A DNA stretch of 64,000 nucleotides from Thermoanaerobaculum sp. (lineage in GTDB: Bacteria; Acidobacteriota; Thermoanaerobaculia; Multivoradales; UBA5704): NCBI GenBank assembly GCA_021154885.1, contig JAJKHS010000053.1:53931-117930 (forward strand). The letters are read 5' to 3'. A program made the position numbers and the translations under genes. Every line of letters begins with the position of its first letter. Within the stretch, counting starts at the first letter, position 1. Of the stretch, positions 52,313 to 60,900 are shown one piece after another. The notes below the pieces were generated by a model, which was given only the letters and a program-made list of their open reading frames with translations, searched no databases and was not told where the DNA came from.

Positions 52313-53143
52313 ATGCCCAAGGAACGGACGTACCAAGACGACCCAGGGACCCTTCTTCGGGGTTGCTGGGTCGCCCTTCTGTTATTCACTCTCAGCGCTG
52401 GCGCAGCAAAGGCCGCCGATTCCTTCATCCTGATCAGCGATGTGGACGATACGGTAAAAATCACCAACGTGCTGAATCGGCCCGATGCGATCCAGAATGC
52501 CTTGGCCAGCGAAGCGGTATTCGCCGGGATGCCGGAGCTCTATCATGCAATTCTCGGCAAGGATTCTCCTGCTGAGCGTCTTGGGTTCATGTCTGGCTCT
52601 CCCGGCATTTTGCGCCACAAGGTGTCTGAGCTTTTGCATCATAAAGACTTTCCCGCCTACCAGTTGACTCTTCGTGGCTGGACGGAGCTCTTCACCTCCC
52701 CCTTCGGTTATAAGACGAAACACATGCAAGAGATTTACGGTGCGTCCATGGATAAGTTTATTTTGATTGGTGACGATACGGAAGCGGATCCGGAAATCTA
52801 CGCGGCGTTCTCCGCGCCAAGGGGAAATCAGGTGCGCGCCATCTATGTTCACAGAATCACAGGGCGTGCTTTGCCTGCTGGCAGCATTGTCTTTGTGACC
52901 GCATATGACATTGCCATGCGCGAGTTCGTGGCCGGGCGCCTGAGCGAAGAGCAGGCTGCCGTTGTGGGGAACGCTGTATTTGCTGCGGAAGATCGCGACT
53001 TCTTGCCGTGCTTTCAGGCGTGTCCGAAAGAGCCTGAGCAAATCGCAGGTCTCTCTGAGCCTCTGGCGCAGCTCGCGGAAAAGATCGAGGGCAGGATGAC
53101 CGCCCTCTGTTCGAGTCGGCCGAATACGTGCCGGTCTCACTAG
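52313..53143 (+). CDS. secreted App1-type phosphatidate phosphatase-like protein
   Basis: A 276-residue exported protein. After the signal peptide (VALLLFTLSAGAAKA) comes the HAD-type App1 catalytic core (DUF2183): ILISDVDDTVKITNVLNR (D-x-D-x-T nucleophile), LGFMSGSPGILRHKVSELLH and FILIGDDTEADPEIYAAF (acidic motif). Yeast App1 dephosphorylates phosphatidic acid; bacterial members are poorly studied and export is notable. ATG 52313 follows AGAGGAGCTTGTGTC. The 255-bp divergent gap upstream holds no visible gene. Confidence 0.8.
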   Translation: MPKERTYQDDPGTLLRGCWVALLLFTLSAGAAKAADSFILISDVDDTVKITNVLNRPDAIQNALASEAVFAGMPELYHAILGKDSPAERLGFMSGSPGILRHKVSELLHHKDFPAYQLTLRGWTELFTSPFGYKTKHMQEIYGASMDKFILIGDDTEADPEIYAAFSAPRGNQVRAIYVHRITGRALPAGSIVFVTAYDIAMREFVAGRLSEEQAAVVGNAVFAAEDRDFLPCFQACPKEPEQIAGLSEPLAQLAEKIEGRMTALCSSRPNTCRSH

Positions 53144-53189
53144 GTGCCCACGCAATGCGGTACCGGCCCACACGCCAGTTCGCGCGCCT

Positions 53190-53261
53190 ATGTTTCTCGG
53201 GCGCTCGGGCGTCGAACTGGCAGACCAGGACGTTGTTGTCAACGAAAACTCGCGCGGTCAT
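53190..53261 (-). pseudogene. vapC 5' remnant
   Basis: From ATG 53261 the minus strand reads TARVFVDNNVLVCQFDARAP and then loses similarity to PIN toxins. The first 25 nt or so are identical to the start of the decayed vapC at 57602. It is a truncated copy of the same toxin gene, left in the gap after the App1 gene. Confidence 0.5.
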
Positions 53262-53306
53262 GGAGCAGGCGGCCGGAGCGCTCCAGCCGCCCTGCGTCCC
53301 GTCGCC

Positions 53307-54182
53307 CTACGGCTCGGTGAGCTTGAAGAAGAACGGATCGATCGAGACGGCCACCGGTGTCACGCCGTCGGTACGGAACAGTTGGTGGGTGGTGAAGTTT
53401 GCGCTGCGCTGGTAGGTGACGCCCTGTGGGAAGTTGGCCGGGTCCGGAGTGTTGCTGGCCGAGAAGATACCGTAGAAATTCTTTCCGATCGCCTGGATGT
53501 AGGCGTAGTCGCCGAGGTATGGAATGAACGTCATCGCCGGCGTGGCCGCCGGGGTGTTGGCCAGGATCAGGTCATCCCAGGTGGCACCCAGGTTCACCGA
53601 GCGGCGGACGTGGGTTTCCCAGCGCTGGTTGGCCAGCGCCGCGCCGACTGGCGTGTTGAGTTGATAGAGGAAGGCCACTTTGCCGGCGCTGTTCACCGCC
53701 AGGGCCGGGTTGGTGGCGTTGCTGATCGTGATCAGGTCGCTCGCCGACCAGTTGACGCCGCGGTCGTCCGAGCGCCGGACGTGGAGCGTGTAGGGCGGGG
53801 CGCCTCCCGGGAAGTCCGCCCAGGCGATGTACACCCGCGAGCTGTTGGTGGGGTCCACCGCGATGCTCAGGTTCGAGCTGACGAAGCGCTCCTGCCCGAA
53901 GTTGGTGTGGCTGAAATTCTCAAAGGGCACCCAGATGCCCGACACCACGATCCGTCCGGGCAGGCCGTCGCTGGGATCGGTCAGGTTGGCGAAATCAGCC
54001 GGCGGCGGCGGACAGGGACCGCAGTCCGCCGGGCAGGTCGCGCAGGTTTCGGGAGGAGTTGCGGTGGAAGCACAGATCCCGTTTCCACAGACGTCGATGG
54101 CGCGCGCCTCTTGCACTCCAAGGGCCAGGAATCCCGCCGCCAGGAAGGTCGCGGGGAGTAGAACCTTGATCCTCTTTCGCAT
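53307..54182 (-). CDS. sialidase/BNR-like secreted protein, C-terminal half with its own signal module
   Basis: A 291-residue exported protein. The N-terminal about 55 residues (signal peptide, then IDVCGNGICASTATPPETC and ATCPADCGPC) nearly duplicate those of the next gene upstream. The body follows with NLTDPSDGLPGRIVVSG, NLSIAVDPTNSSRVYIAW and LHVRRSDDRGVNWSASDL, ending in a GVTYQRSANFTTHQLF segment. From family knowledge, this body corresponds to the C-terminal half of about 500-residue BNR/exo-sialidase-like proteins, whose N-terminal half matches the upstream gene. The Cys module looks like the C-G-N-G repeat of myxobacterial-type surface proteins. Function is uncertain. Confidence 0.75.
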   Translation of the reverse strand: MRKRIKVLLPATFLAAGFLALGVQEARAIDVCGNGICASTATPPETCATCPADCGPCPPPPADFANLTDPSDGLPGRIVVSGIWVPFENFSHTNFGQERFVSSNLSIAVDPTNSSRVYIAWADFPGGAPPYTLHVRRSDDRGVNWSASDLITISNATNPALAVNSAGKVAFLYQLNTPVGAALANQRWETHVRRSVNLGATWDDLILANTPAATPAMTFIPYLGDYAYIQAIGKNFYGIFSASNTPDPANFPQGVTYQRSANFTTHQLFRTDGVTPVAVSIDPFFFKLTEP

Positions 54183-54195
54183 GGCTTGGCTCCTT
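53997..54195 (-). repeat. duplicated 5' module, copy B
   Basis: The stretch from the ribosome site through the signal peptide, CGNG Cys-module and proline linker of the gene at 53307-54182 is about 85-90% identical by eye to 54888-55100, including the shared GGAGCCAAGC upstream of both ATGs. It ends where the two encoded bodies diverge completely. Confidence 0.7.
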
Positions 54196-54204
54196 ACGCT
54201 TTGG

Positions 54205-55086
54205 CTATCCGTTGTCGTCGCGTACCACCACCACGTCGGTGGTGAACGGCGACGAACAAGAGGGCGGACGGAAGCGATAGAAAATCCCGTAGACCGTGCC
54301 GTCCGGATGGATAGCCGGGCGGATCGGCGGGCCGTCCTGGCTGCAGGTGTTGCGGGTCTCGATCCGCAGTGAGGTGAACGATGGAGAGGCCGCCGTGCCG
54401 CTCAGCGTGCGATCCACGGTCGCGGTCCTTCCACCTGCGGCATTGAAATCGTTGTTGCCCACGTACACCCGGTCGGCTCCCGCGAAGGTGGCCGCCTGGA
54501 CGAACGGCTGGTCCACGTTGGCGCGGCTGCTCAGCAGCGTCATCGTGGTCGCCGCGGTGAAATTGGCGGTGCGCAGGAGGTTGAGGGTGAGCCCGGCGCC
54601 GCCGCGCAGAGTTCCGGTATAAAGGAAGTTGGTGGTGCCGCCGAAGCGCAGGGTGATGTCCCCGGTGCTGCCATTGGCGCTCGGCACGATGTTGTTCATC
54701 GTCCAGGTGGTGCCGCCATTGGTGGAGACGTAGATCGGCGCCGTGGTGGTAGAGCCCGTCGGGTTGGTGGTGAACGCCGACCCGGCGATTTGCTGCAGGT
54801 TGTTCGGATTGACGGAAAGGTTCGGTTCGCTGTCCTGGCCGGTCTCGGCGCTCTGCGCGAACGGAATCATGTTGACGACGAGGACTGCCGGCGGCGGCGG
54901 GGGAGGACAGGGGCCGCAGTCCTCTGGGCAGGTCGAGCAGGTCTCGGGAGGACGTGCGGTGGAAGCACAGATCCCGTTTCCACAGACGTCGATGGCGCGC
55001 GCCTCTTGCACTCCCAAGGCCAGGAATCCCGCCGCCATGAAGGTGACGGCGAGCAGGGCTTGGATCGGATGGATCATCTTTCGCAT
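54205..55086 (-). CDS. sialidase/BNR-like secreted protein, N-terminal half
   Basis: A 293-residue exported protein. It has a signal peptide, IDVCGNGICASTARPPETC module and proline-rich linker, then the body: EPNLSVNPNNLQQIAGSAFT, IYVSTNGGTTWTMNNIVPS and NTCSQDGPPIRPAIHPDGTV, closing with DVVVVRDDNG and a stop. Long homologues known from the family continue after this D-D-N-W segment into the body found in the downstream gene, so the stop here looks like a fission point. Its ATG at 55086 follows GAGGAGCCAAGCG; the 189 bp further upstream in frame are not supported. Only 22 bp separate it from the downstream gene. Confidence 0.75.
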   Translation of the reverse strand: MRKMIHPIQALLAVTFMAAGFLALGVQEARAIDVCGNGICASTARPPETCSTCPEDCGPCPPPPPPAVLVVNMIPFAQSAETGQDSEPNLSVNPNNLQQIAGSAFTTNPTGSTTTAPIYVSTNGGTTWTMNNIVPSANGSTGDITLRFGGTTNFLYTGTLRGGAGLTLNLLRTANFTAATTMTLLSSRANVDQPFVQAATFAGADRVYVGNNDFNAAGGRTATVDRTLSGTAASPSFTSLRIETRNTCSQDGPPIRPAIHPDGTVYGIFYRFRPPSCSSPFTTDVVVVRDDNG

Positions 55087-55100
55087 CGCTTGGCTCCTCA
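54888..55100 (-). repeat. duplicated 5' module, copy A
   Basis: This is the partner of the 53997-54195 copy. Both encode signal peptide plus CGNG Cys-module with the same reading phase and retain the ribosome site, so the duplication created a second secreted gene instead of a fused protein. Confidence 0.7.
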
Positions 55101-55141
55101 CTGGTTGTTCATCGAGAGGTCCCACGAGACGTTGCGTCCGT

Positions 55142-55984
55142 TCATGGCCGCGCCAGACTTTTCGCAACCTTCGCCTCCTCGGCCGACAGCAGGTCCTGGG
55201 CATCGACGACGGCAAGGACCGTGGCGCCGCCTTCCTGGGCCTGGCGGTGGAGCAGCCAGGTTCCCTCCTGACCAAGGCCCGGCTTGGGAACGGACGCCCA
55301 CATGACGTCGACGCTGGTTGGAACCCAGAACGCGACCGTCTTGCCGGTGACCTGCCCCTTGAGGACGGAATTGATTTCGAGCACCGCCTCGGCCCACTGC
55401 GGATCGTGCTCGGAGATCGCGCCGCTCTTCGCTGCGGCCCCGGTGGCCCTGAGGCTCAGGACGCGGCCGGAGACGACCAGGTCAGCCCCGGCCAGGCGCG
55501 CCGCCAGACCCTCGCGGAGAATCTCGGCCTTGGCGCTCCCTACCTGCGCCTTGAGCTCGGTGACCGAGCCGGCCGCCCGCCCCACCTCCTGGACTCCCAG
55601 CGATTCGCCAAGGAGCAGGACCTTGGTGAAGAAAACGCGCTGGTCCCCGGCGTTCAGGTCCTCGCTCAGGAAGACGGTGACCTCGCCGCCGGCGAAGGTG
55701 TCGAACGTGCCGCTCACTTTGAGGACTTCGTCCACCCGGACGACCGCCGTTCTGGCATTGGGCTCCACGAGCGACAGATTGGCGGCGCCGGTTTTCTGCA
55801 CCGTGCCGCGGAAGACGAGCTCGGCCGAGCGGGTGAGGTCTTTCACCGGCCTGGCCACGGTGGCCGCGGAGGCTTCGGCGGCCAGCCAACTGAACGCGGC
55901 GAGCCAAGCCAGAGCGAGGCTGGCTCGGATCGCCACCGCTCTCCCTCGCCGAGGAGAAGCTGCTGCGACGGGTCCAATCAACAT
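55142..55984 (-). CDS. exported hypothetical protein
   Basis: A 280-residue exported protein. The N-terminal signal (ASLALAWLAAFSWLAAEASA) is followed by two related beta-rich segments, AELVFRGTVQKTGAANLSLV with VVRVDEVLKVSG, and ADLVVSGRVLSLRATG with AVLEINSVLKGQVTGKTVAF. They look like an internal duplication of an OB-like strand-pair. No catalytic residues are recognised. It is upstream of the sialidase-like genes on the same strand (55 bp). Confidence 0.65.
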   Translation of the reverse strand: MLIGPVAAASPRRGRAVAIRASLALAWLAAFSWLAAEASAATVARPVKDLTRSAELVFRGTVQKTGAANLSLVEPNARTAVVRVDEVLKVSGTFDTFAGGEVTVFLSEDLNAGDQRVFFTKVLLLGESLGVQEVGRAAGSVTELKAQVGSAKAEILREGLAARLAGADLVVSGRVLSLRATGAAAKSGAISEHDPQWAEAVLEINSVLKGQVTGKTVAFWVPTSVDVMWASVPKPGLGQEGTWLLHRQAQEGGATVLAVVDAQDLLSAEEAKVAKSLARP

Positions 55985-56166
55985 GGTTTTTCTCCTTTCT
56001 TCAGGCTCTACAAGAGAAGGTGCACACGAAGGCCCTGGCGAGACTGTCGTGCTGGCGACGGCCGTGGCGCCCTAGGCGCCGGCACGCACTCTTCATAGTG
56101 GAGAGGTGGCCTTCGGGCGTGCCGAAGGCGCCGAGCTCCAAGAACCGACCGTGAAGGGGACCCGAC

Positions 56167-56331
56167 GTGAAGAAGACCGCCAAAGACCTGAGGCTCAAGC
56201 TCAGCCGCGAGACGCTGCACTACCTGGACTCGTCAGAGCTCGGCACCGTCGAGGGCGCCGCCACCAACGTGCGCTCCGTCTGCGGCAGTTGCGCGAGCTG
56301 CTTCGTGTTCCAGACCCGGTGCGTTCCCTGA
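56167..56331 (+). CDS. RiPP (class I lanthipeptide-like) precursor peptide
   Basis: A 54-residue peptide starting at GTG 56167 after AAGGGGACCCGAC. The leader (residues about 1-33) has the motif LKLSRETLHYLDSSELGTVE followed by GAAT, matching the K-x-L-x-L-x-K/R-E-T-L-x-x-L...E-L-x-x-V-x-G-G/A leader seen in lanthipeptide-like precursors of Bacteroidota and Acidobacteriota. The core (34-54) contains four Cys (39, 42, 45, 52) and Ser/Thr at 37, 41, 44 and 50, suitable for thioether rings. No LanB, LanC or LanM gene lies in the window, so modification enzymes must be elsewhere. The family call is from memory of leader motifs. Confidence 0.7.
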   Translation: MKKTAKDLRLKLSRETLHYLDSSELGTVEGAATNVRSVCGSCASCFVFQTRCVP

Positions 56332-56338
56332 AGATCCC

Positions 56339-56392
56339 GGAGGGCGGGTCGATGCTTCGGCCTGGGCTCGGCTCCGGCGCGGCCCGCCCTCC
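56339..56392 (+). terminator. hairpin after the RiPP precursor
   Basis: GGAGGGCGGG (56339-56348) and CCCGCCCTCC (56383-56392) form a perfect 10-bp stem around a 34-nt loop, starting 8 bp after the stop of the peptide gene. There is no U-run. Confidence 0.45.
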
Positions 56393-56413
56393 CACTTGCC
56401 GTCCGGGCGGCGC

Positions 56414-57358
56414 TCATCGCTCCTGGTGAGCGTCCAGCGTCCCTCGCGCCTTCTGCAAGTCCGTGCTTTGCTTCAGGAGCCGGTCCGCCTCCTCTTTCAA
56501 TGCCTGACGCTCTCCGGGATCGAGCGTCAGCTTTGCCTTGGTCCGCAGCAGCAGGCTCTTGTAGAGGATCGCCTCCGGGCCATCCGCCCGGACCGCCATC
56601 GCGGCGGTCTCGGCCTTGAGACCCAGCGCGATAACCTCGGCACGCTCGGCACGGCCCTCGGCATCCAGGCCCTTGCCGCCGGCCTGCAAGGCGAAGGCGC
56701 CGACGCTGCACAGGCCCTCGTAGCGCTCGGGACCCCGATCGTTCAGCGCCTCCTGCCAGGCATCCTGCAACTGGCCCTGCTCCAGAAGGAGAAAGGTCCT
56801 GGCGAGAGGGATCGCCGGCTCCGCCGGCCGCTCCGTGGCCAGGCGATCCAGGACCTGTGCGGCTTCCTGGTAGCGCTTGCCGCGCAGATGCGCGGTGAAT
56901 TCGGCGTTCTGGCCCAGGAACTTCAAGAACGCCGGGCCACAACCGAAGAGCGAGTCGTCAATGTGGAAATTCACGGTCAGGACGTAGTAGACCGGCACCG
57001 GCCGGCCCTGCAGGGTGGCCGGCTTGAACTTCCAGGCTTGGACGGCATTCACGGCCGCGCGATCGAGCCCCATGGGCAGCCCTTTGAGCACCCGCGTTTG
57101 CGTGACGTTGCCCTGCTCGTCGATCACCGCTTCCACGATCACCGTGCCCGTCACTCGGGCCCTGCGGGCGAGCTCCGTGTAAACCGGAGGCTTGCTGATG
57201 AGGATCTCCGGCCGGGTGACCTCCCCGCCGACCCGATAGGGAGGAGGCCCCTCCGCCCGCGGCGCCTCCTGCGGCAGCGCCGGCGCGGCCGGGGCCAGGA
57301 GGACGAGAAGAGCGGCGGCGGTCAGGCACTTGCGGCAGGCGTGGATGGTGTCGGGCAT
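56414..57358 (-). CDS. TonB C-terminal domain protein with TPR-like tail
   Basis: A 314-residue exported protein. Signal peptide (LTAAALLVLLAPAAPALP) precedes a TonB-type domain (residues about 45-135): ISKPPVYTELARRARVTGTV, IVEAVIDEQGNVTQTRVLKG, AAVNAVQAWKFKPATLQG. The rest is helical and TPR-like (KRYQEAAQVLDRLATERP). There is no N-terminal membrane anchor of the ExbBD-coupled type, so it is probably a stand-alone periplasmic TonB-like domain. It is convergent with the RiPP precursor. Confidence 0.8.
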   Translation of the reverse strand: MPDTIHACRKCLTAAALLVLLAPAAPALPQEAPRAEGPPPYRVGGEVTRPEILISKPPVYTELARRARVTGTVIVEAVIDEQGNVTQTRVLKGLPMGLDRAAVNAVQAWKFKPATLQGRPVPVYYVLTVNFHIDDSLFGCGPAFLKFLGQNAEFTAHLRGKRYQEAAQVLDRLATERPAEPAIPLARTFLLLEQGQLQDAWQEALNDRGPERYEGLCSVGAFALQAGGKGLDAEGRAERAEVIALGLKAETAAMAVRADGPEAILYKSLLLRTKAKLTLDPGERQALKEEADRLLKQSTDLQKARGTLDAHQER

Positions 57359-57399
57359 GGGCTATTCCTTTCACGAGGTGCGGCCAGAGGGGAGTTCGG

Positions 57400-57602
57400 C
57401 CCGAGAACCGCTGCGGCGACGATCAGGGCGTCCCACCAGGAGAGTCCGAATCGGTCCTGATCGGCCCATGCGGTCATGGTTATCCGATCATCGACGACGA
57501 TCGGTTGCCAGGCCCACAGCGCACGAACGACCTGGAGTATCTGAAAGCTGACCAAGCCTGTATACGTTGGACGTTGGTGTCAACGAAAACTCGCGCGGTC
57601 AT
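57400..57602 (-). pseudogene. vapC with internal deletion
   Basis: From ATG 57602 the frame reads TARVFVDTNV, the PIN start, then breaks. In another frame the C-terminal PIN segment appears (VVRALWAWQPIVVDDRITMT, AWADQDRFGLSWWDALIVAA), ending near 57408 before the expected last strand. The central about 70 residues and the end are missing. The vapB gene still overlaps its ATG by 23 bp, showing the original operon. Confidence 0.6.
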
Positions 57603-57822
57603 GGACTTCCTCGCGGGAGGGAAGAGGAGCGCCGCTGGCTCCGAGGGGCTGCGGCGCGACGGAAAAGAACTGGCGCCGAGCCTCCTCATAGGCGGCTCCA
57701 GTCTGCATGAGCTCCCGCAGCATCTCACCCACCAGACGGGACACGCTCGTCTCCTGCTTGGCCGCCTCAATCCGAACCCAGAGGGCCACCTCTTCTTCCA
57801 AGGTGATGGTGACGTTTCTCAT
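57580..57822 (-). CDS. ribbon-helix-helix antitoxin (VapB-like), orphan
   Basis: An 80-residue antitoxin. The N-terminus (NVTITLEEEVALWVRIEAAK) is a ribbon-helix-helix DNA-binding domain, and the C-terminus (RRQFFSVAPQPLG with LPSREEVHDRASFR) would bind the toxin. It overlaps the start of the decayed vapC, so the antitoxin outlived its toxin. Confidence 0.75.
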   Translation of the reverse strand: MRNVTITLEEEVALWVRIEAAKQETSVSRLVGEMLRELMQTGAAYEEARRQFFSVAPQPLGASGAPLPSREEVHDRASFR

Positions 57823-57962
57823 GCCACGATGTTATTGGGGGCACGAAGTTCGTGTCAATGCCGCCGGGTCTGGCGTTTCTGGAATCCGCCAGTCTACCAC
57901 CTGGGGAGCAGGTCGAGCTCCCGTGCGGCGACGTCGCTCTGATTGAGTGACCCGCGTCTCTG

Positions 57963-60900
57963 CTAGAGCGACAGTAAGTTGAAAGTCCGCATCAGGAAAA
58001 TGGCCATCTGGGCCCGCGACACTGCGTCTCCAGGGCAGAAGCTACCTCCTCCGCAGCCGAGAGTAATTTCTTCTCTCGCGAGTTGCTCGATCCAGTCGGC
58101 GGCGAAGTCGCCGGTGTTGACGTCGTTGAACATAAAGCCGGTTGCGGGTGGCGGCTGGTAGGTGCTGCCGTGTTTGGCCCGGAGCAAAAAGATGGCCATC
58201 TGAGCGCGAGTCACAGGGTCGCCTGGGCAGTAACGGCCGTTGCCGCAGCCGTGGGTAATTCCCTGGGCGGCAAATTCCTCGATCCAGTCGGCGGCAAAAT
58301 CTCCGGAAGCTACGTCGAGAAAGACGGTACCCTGTGCGGGTGGCGGCTGGTGCGAGCTGCCCAGCATGCCGCGCATCAGGAAAACGGCCATCTGGGCGCG
58401 GGTTACGGAGTCGTTGGGGCAATACAGACGAGGGGTGACGGAGCATCCGTTGGTAATGCCGTTGGCATAGAGCGCCTCGATCCAGCTCCAAGCGAAATCG
58501 GCGGGCAGGACGTCGCCGAAGGTGGGGGTCCGCACCACGAAGTCGTCGAGGTACCAGCCGTTGCCGGAGATGCTGCTATCGGTCAAGAGCTGGAAGACGA
58601 TGCGCAAGCGTTGGCCGGCGAACGAGCTGAGGTCCACGCCTTCCAGGGTCCAGCCGCTCTTCGTCCCGGTGAAACCCGTCTGGAGGGTGAAGCTTACCCC
58701 GTCGTCCGGCGTCACCCAGACGTTGCCCCTGTCAAAGCCGGACTCCAGGTCATAGTGATGCCAGAAGCTGAGGCCGGCCGCCGTCACACCCGAGAGGTCG
58801 ATGGTCGGAGTAAAGATGGAGCTGTTCAGGTTTGGCCCGTAAGGGCCGTCCGGACTGGTAGTCCAGGAGTGCGTGAGGCTGTGGGCGGAGTTGGTCGTCA
58901 GCGCCCAGGGGGCCTGCGTGAGCCAGTTGGGAATGCCATTCTCGAGGGTATCCCGGAAGAGCAGGCCCTGGCCGGCGCAGGGTTGAGTAGTGAATCCCTG
59001 ATTGGCGGAGTGGACGGTGCCACCAACGTTTGAAGCGACAGCGCGGAAGACGTACGCTCTGTTGCAAGCAAGGTTTCCCAGGCTCTGAGAGACGGTCTGG
59101 AAGCTGGTGCCGGAGCCAAGGCTTTGGGCCGTAGTGGAGTTGGTGAAGCCAGCGGCGGCCGTGCCGTACTCGAAGTAGGCGTTGGTGGCGCTGCCGTTGG
59201 GATTGACCGAGGCATTGAGGGTGGCCGAGGTCTGCCCGACGTTGGTCGCCGCGCTGACGTTGGCTATCGGAGGAGACGCCTGGGGGCATGAGTTGGTGGT
59301 GAACGCGCGATCTCCTCCGAAGGACGTCCCGCCGGTGTTTGCTGCCCGGACGCGGAAGTGATAGATGGTATTACATGAGAGGTTGACCAGCGCGGTTCCA
59401 ATCGGTACCACTCCGGTGCCGCTGCCAATAGGGCCATAGTCGGAATTGTTTCCGTAGGACGATGTCAGGCCCCACTCAAAAGCCGCCGTCGTCGACGAGC
59501 CGTTGGGGTTCACGGAGGCGTTCAGTGTCGCGCCGGTCTGGCCAATGCCGGTTGCGGGATCCGTCGTCACCGATGGAGCCGTCACCGGGCACGGGCTGGT
59601 CGTGAAGCTCCGGTCGCCACCGAATCCCGGGCCGCCACTGTTCGTCGCGGCACCCCGGAAGTGATAGGTCGTATTACAGGAAAGGCTTCCAAGGTTTACG
59701 CTATACGCGACAGCCGTCGTTCCAGATCCGACGTTCTGACTGAACGTCGTGTTGCCATAACCCGTCGTAGTCCCCCATTCGAAGTACGCGTTCGTGCTCG
59801 CACCGTTCGGATTGACCGTGCCATTCAGGGTAGCGGCAGATTGCGAGATACCGGAAGCGGGAGTCGTCGTCACCGACGGTGGCGGCGTCTGCCCACAGCC
59901 TGGGAACTTGAACGACCCGATGCGCGTCTGCCAGTTCCCCGCGGTACCGTTGGTTTGGCTGCTGTAGTATTGGTTAATGTACCAGAACGTACAATCGTCC
60001 ACGGGATCGATGCTCATCGCCGTATAATCGCCCCAACGATTACACAGAGCAGAAGGGTTGCCGCAGTTGTTCGTCTGCGAGCCCGAGCCCGCAATGAGTT
60101 GTGTCTCCGTCTGCGGCAGGTTGTTGAGCGCATCGCCGGCGAGGCGGCCGGAATAAGCGATGGAGGGGAATCTCGTACTGTTCGACGTGCTATAGCCGAG
60201 AGCCATGTTGCCTTGGCCGTCAACCGCGAGGCTCGGCATCCAGCGGTTGAGGCTCGCGTCGGGCACGTAAATCTGTTGCTGCACGGGAGTTGGCGAGATC
60301 GTGCCGCCCGTTACATTGATCTGCGCCCAGTGCGGCTCCACAGGGGAGGTTGAGGAAGAGCGCACGGTATGGACGACCCAGACCGACTCGGAGTTGCCGA
60401 TCTTCCGGTACTGAACCCTCTGCATGAGCTTGTGACCCTGGCTGTCGAGCTGGTTCGTCGTGTTCGGCTGGGGAACGAAGCTGCCTGCAGCCACCGCGTA
60501 GCTCGGCTGGCTCACATTCGTCGGGAGGCTTAACGTCCCTCCGCTTCCGCAGTTCGCGCCCGCGGTAAATTTCCTGACCTCGAATACCAATTGGGTCCAC
60601 GACTGAGAGACGAAGTAGTTCGGCGTCCCGGACGGAGGCAGCGAGCCGGCGCTAGTGCCGAGCAGCGTGCTTGGAATCATCGTGAATGGGTCCGAATTGG
60701 TGCTGGCCAAGAAGCCGAGCGCCCCCGTGAGGACTGCGCCTGAGTACATGTCGGAGCGGCTGAACGATGCAAACATGGTCCCGATGAAGTTCTCGGTAGT
60801 CTGCTCGGTGTATCCATTCGCGGTCATGTAGAGACAGTCCGTCCAGAGACCGAACTTCGGGTAGTCGTTGAGCGTTCCGACCGGCGGCTGACCCGTTCCC

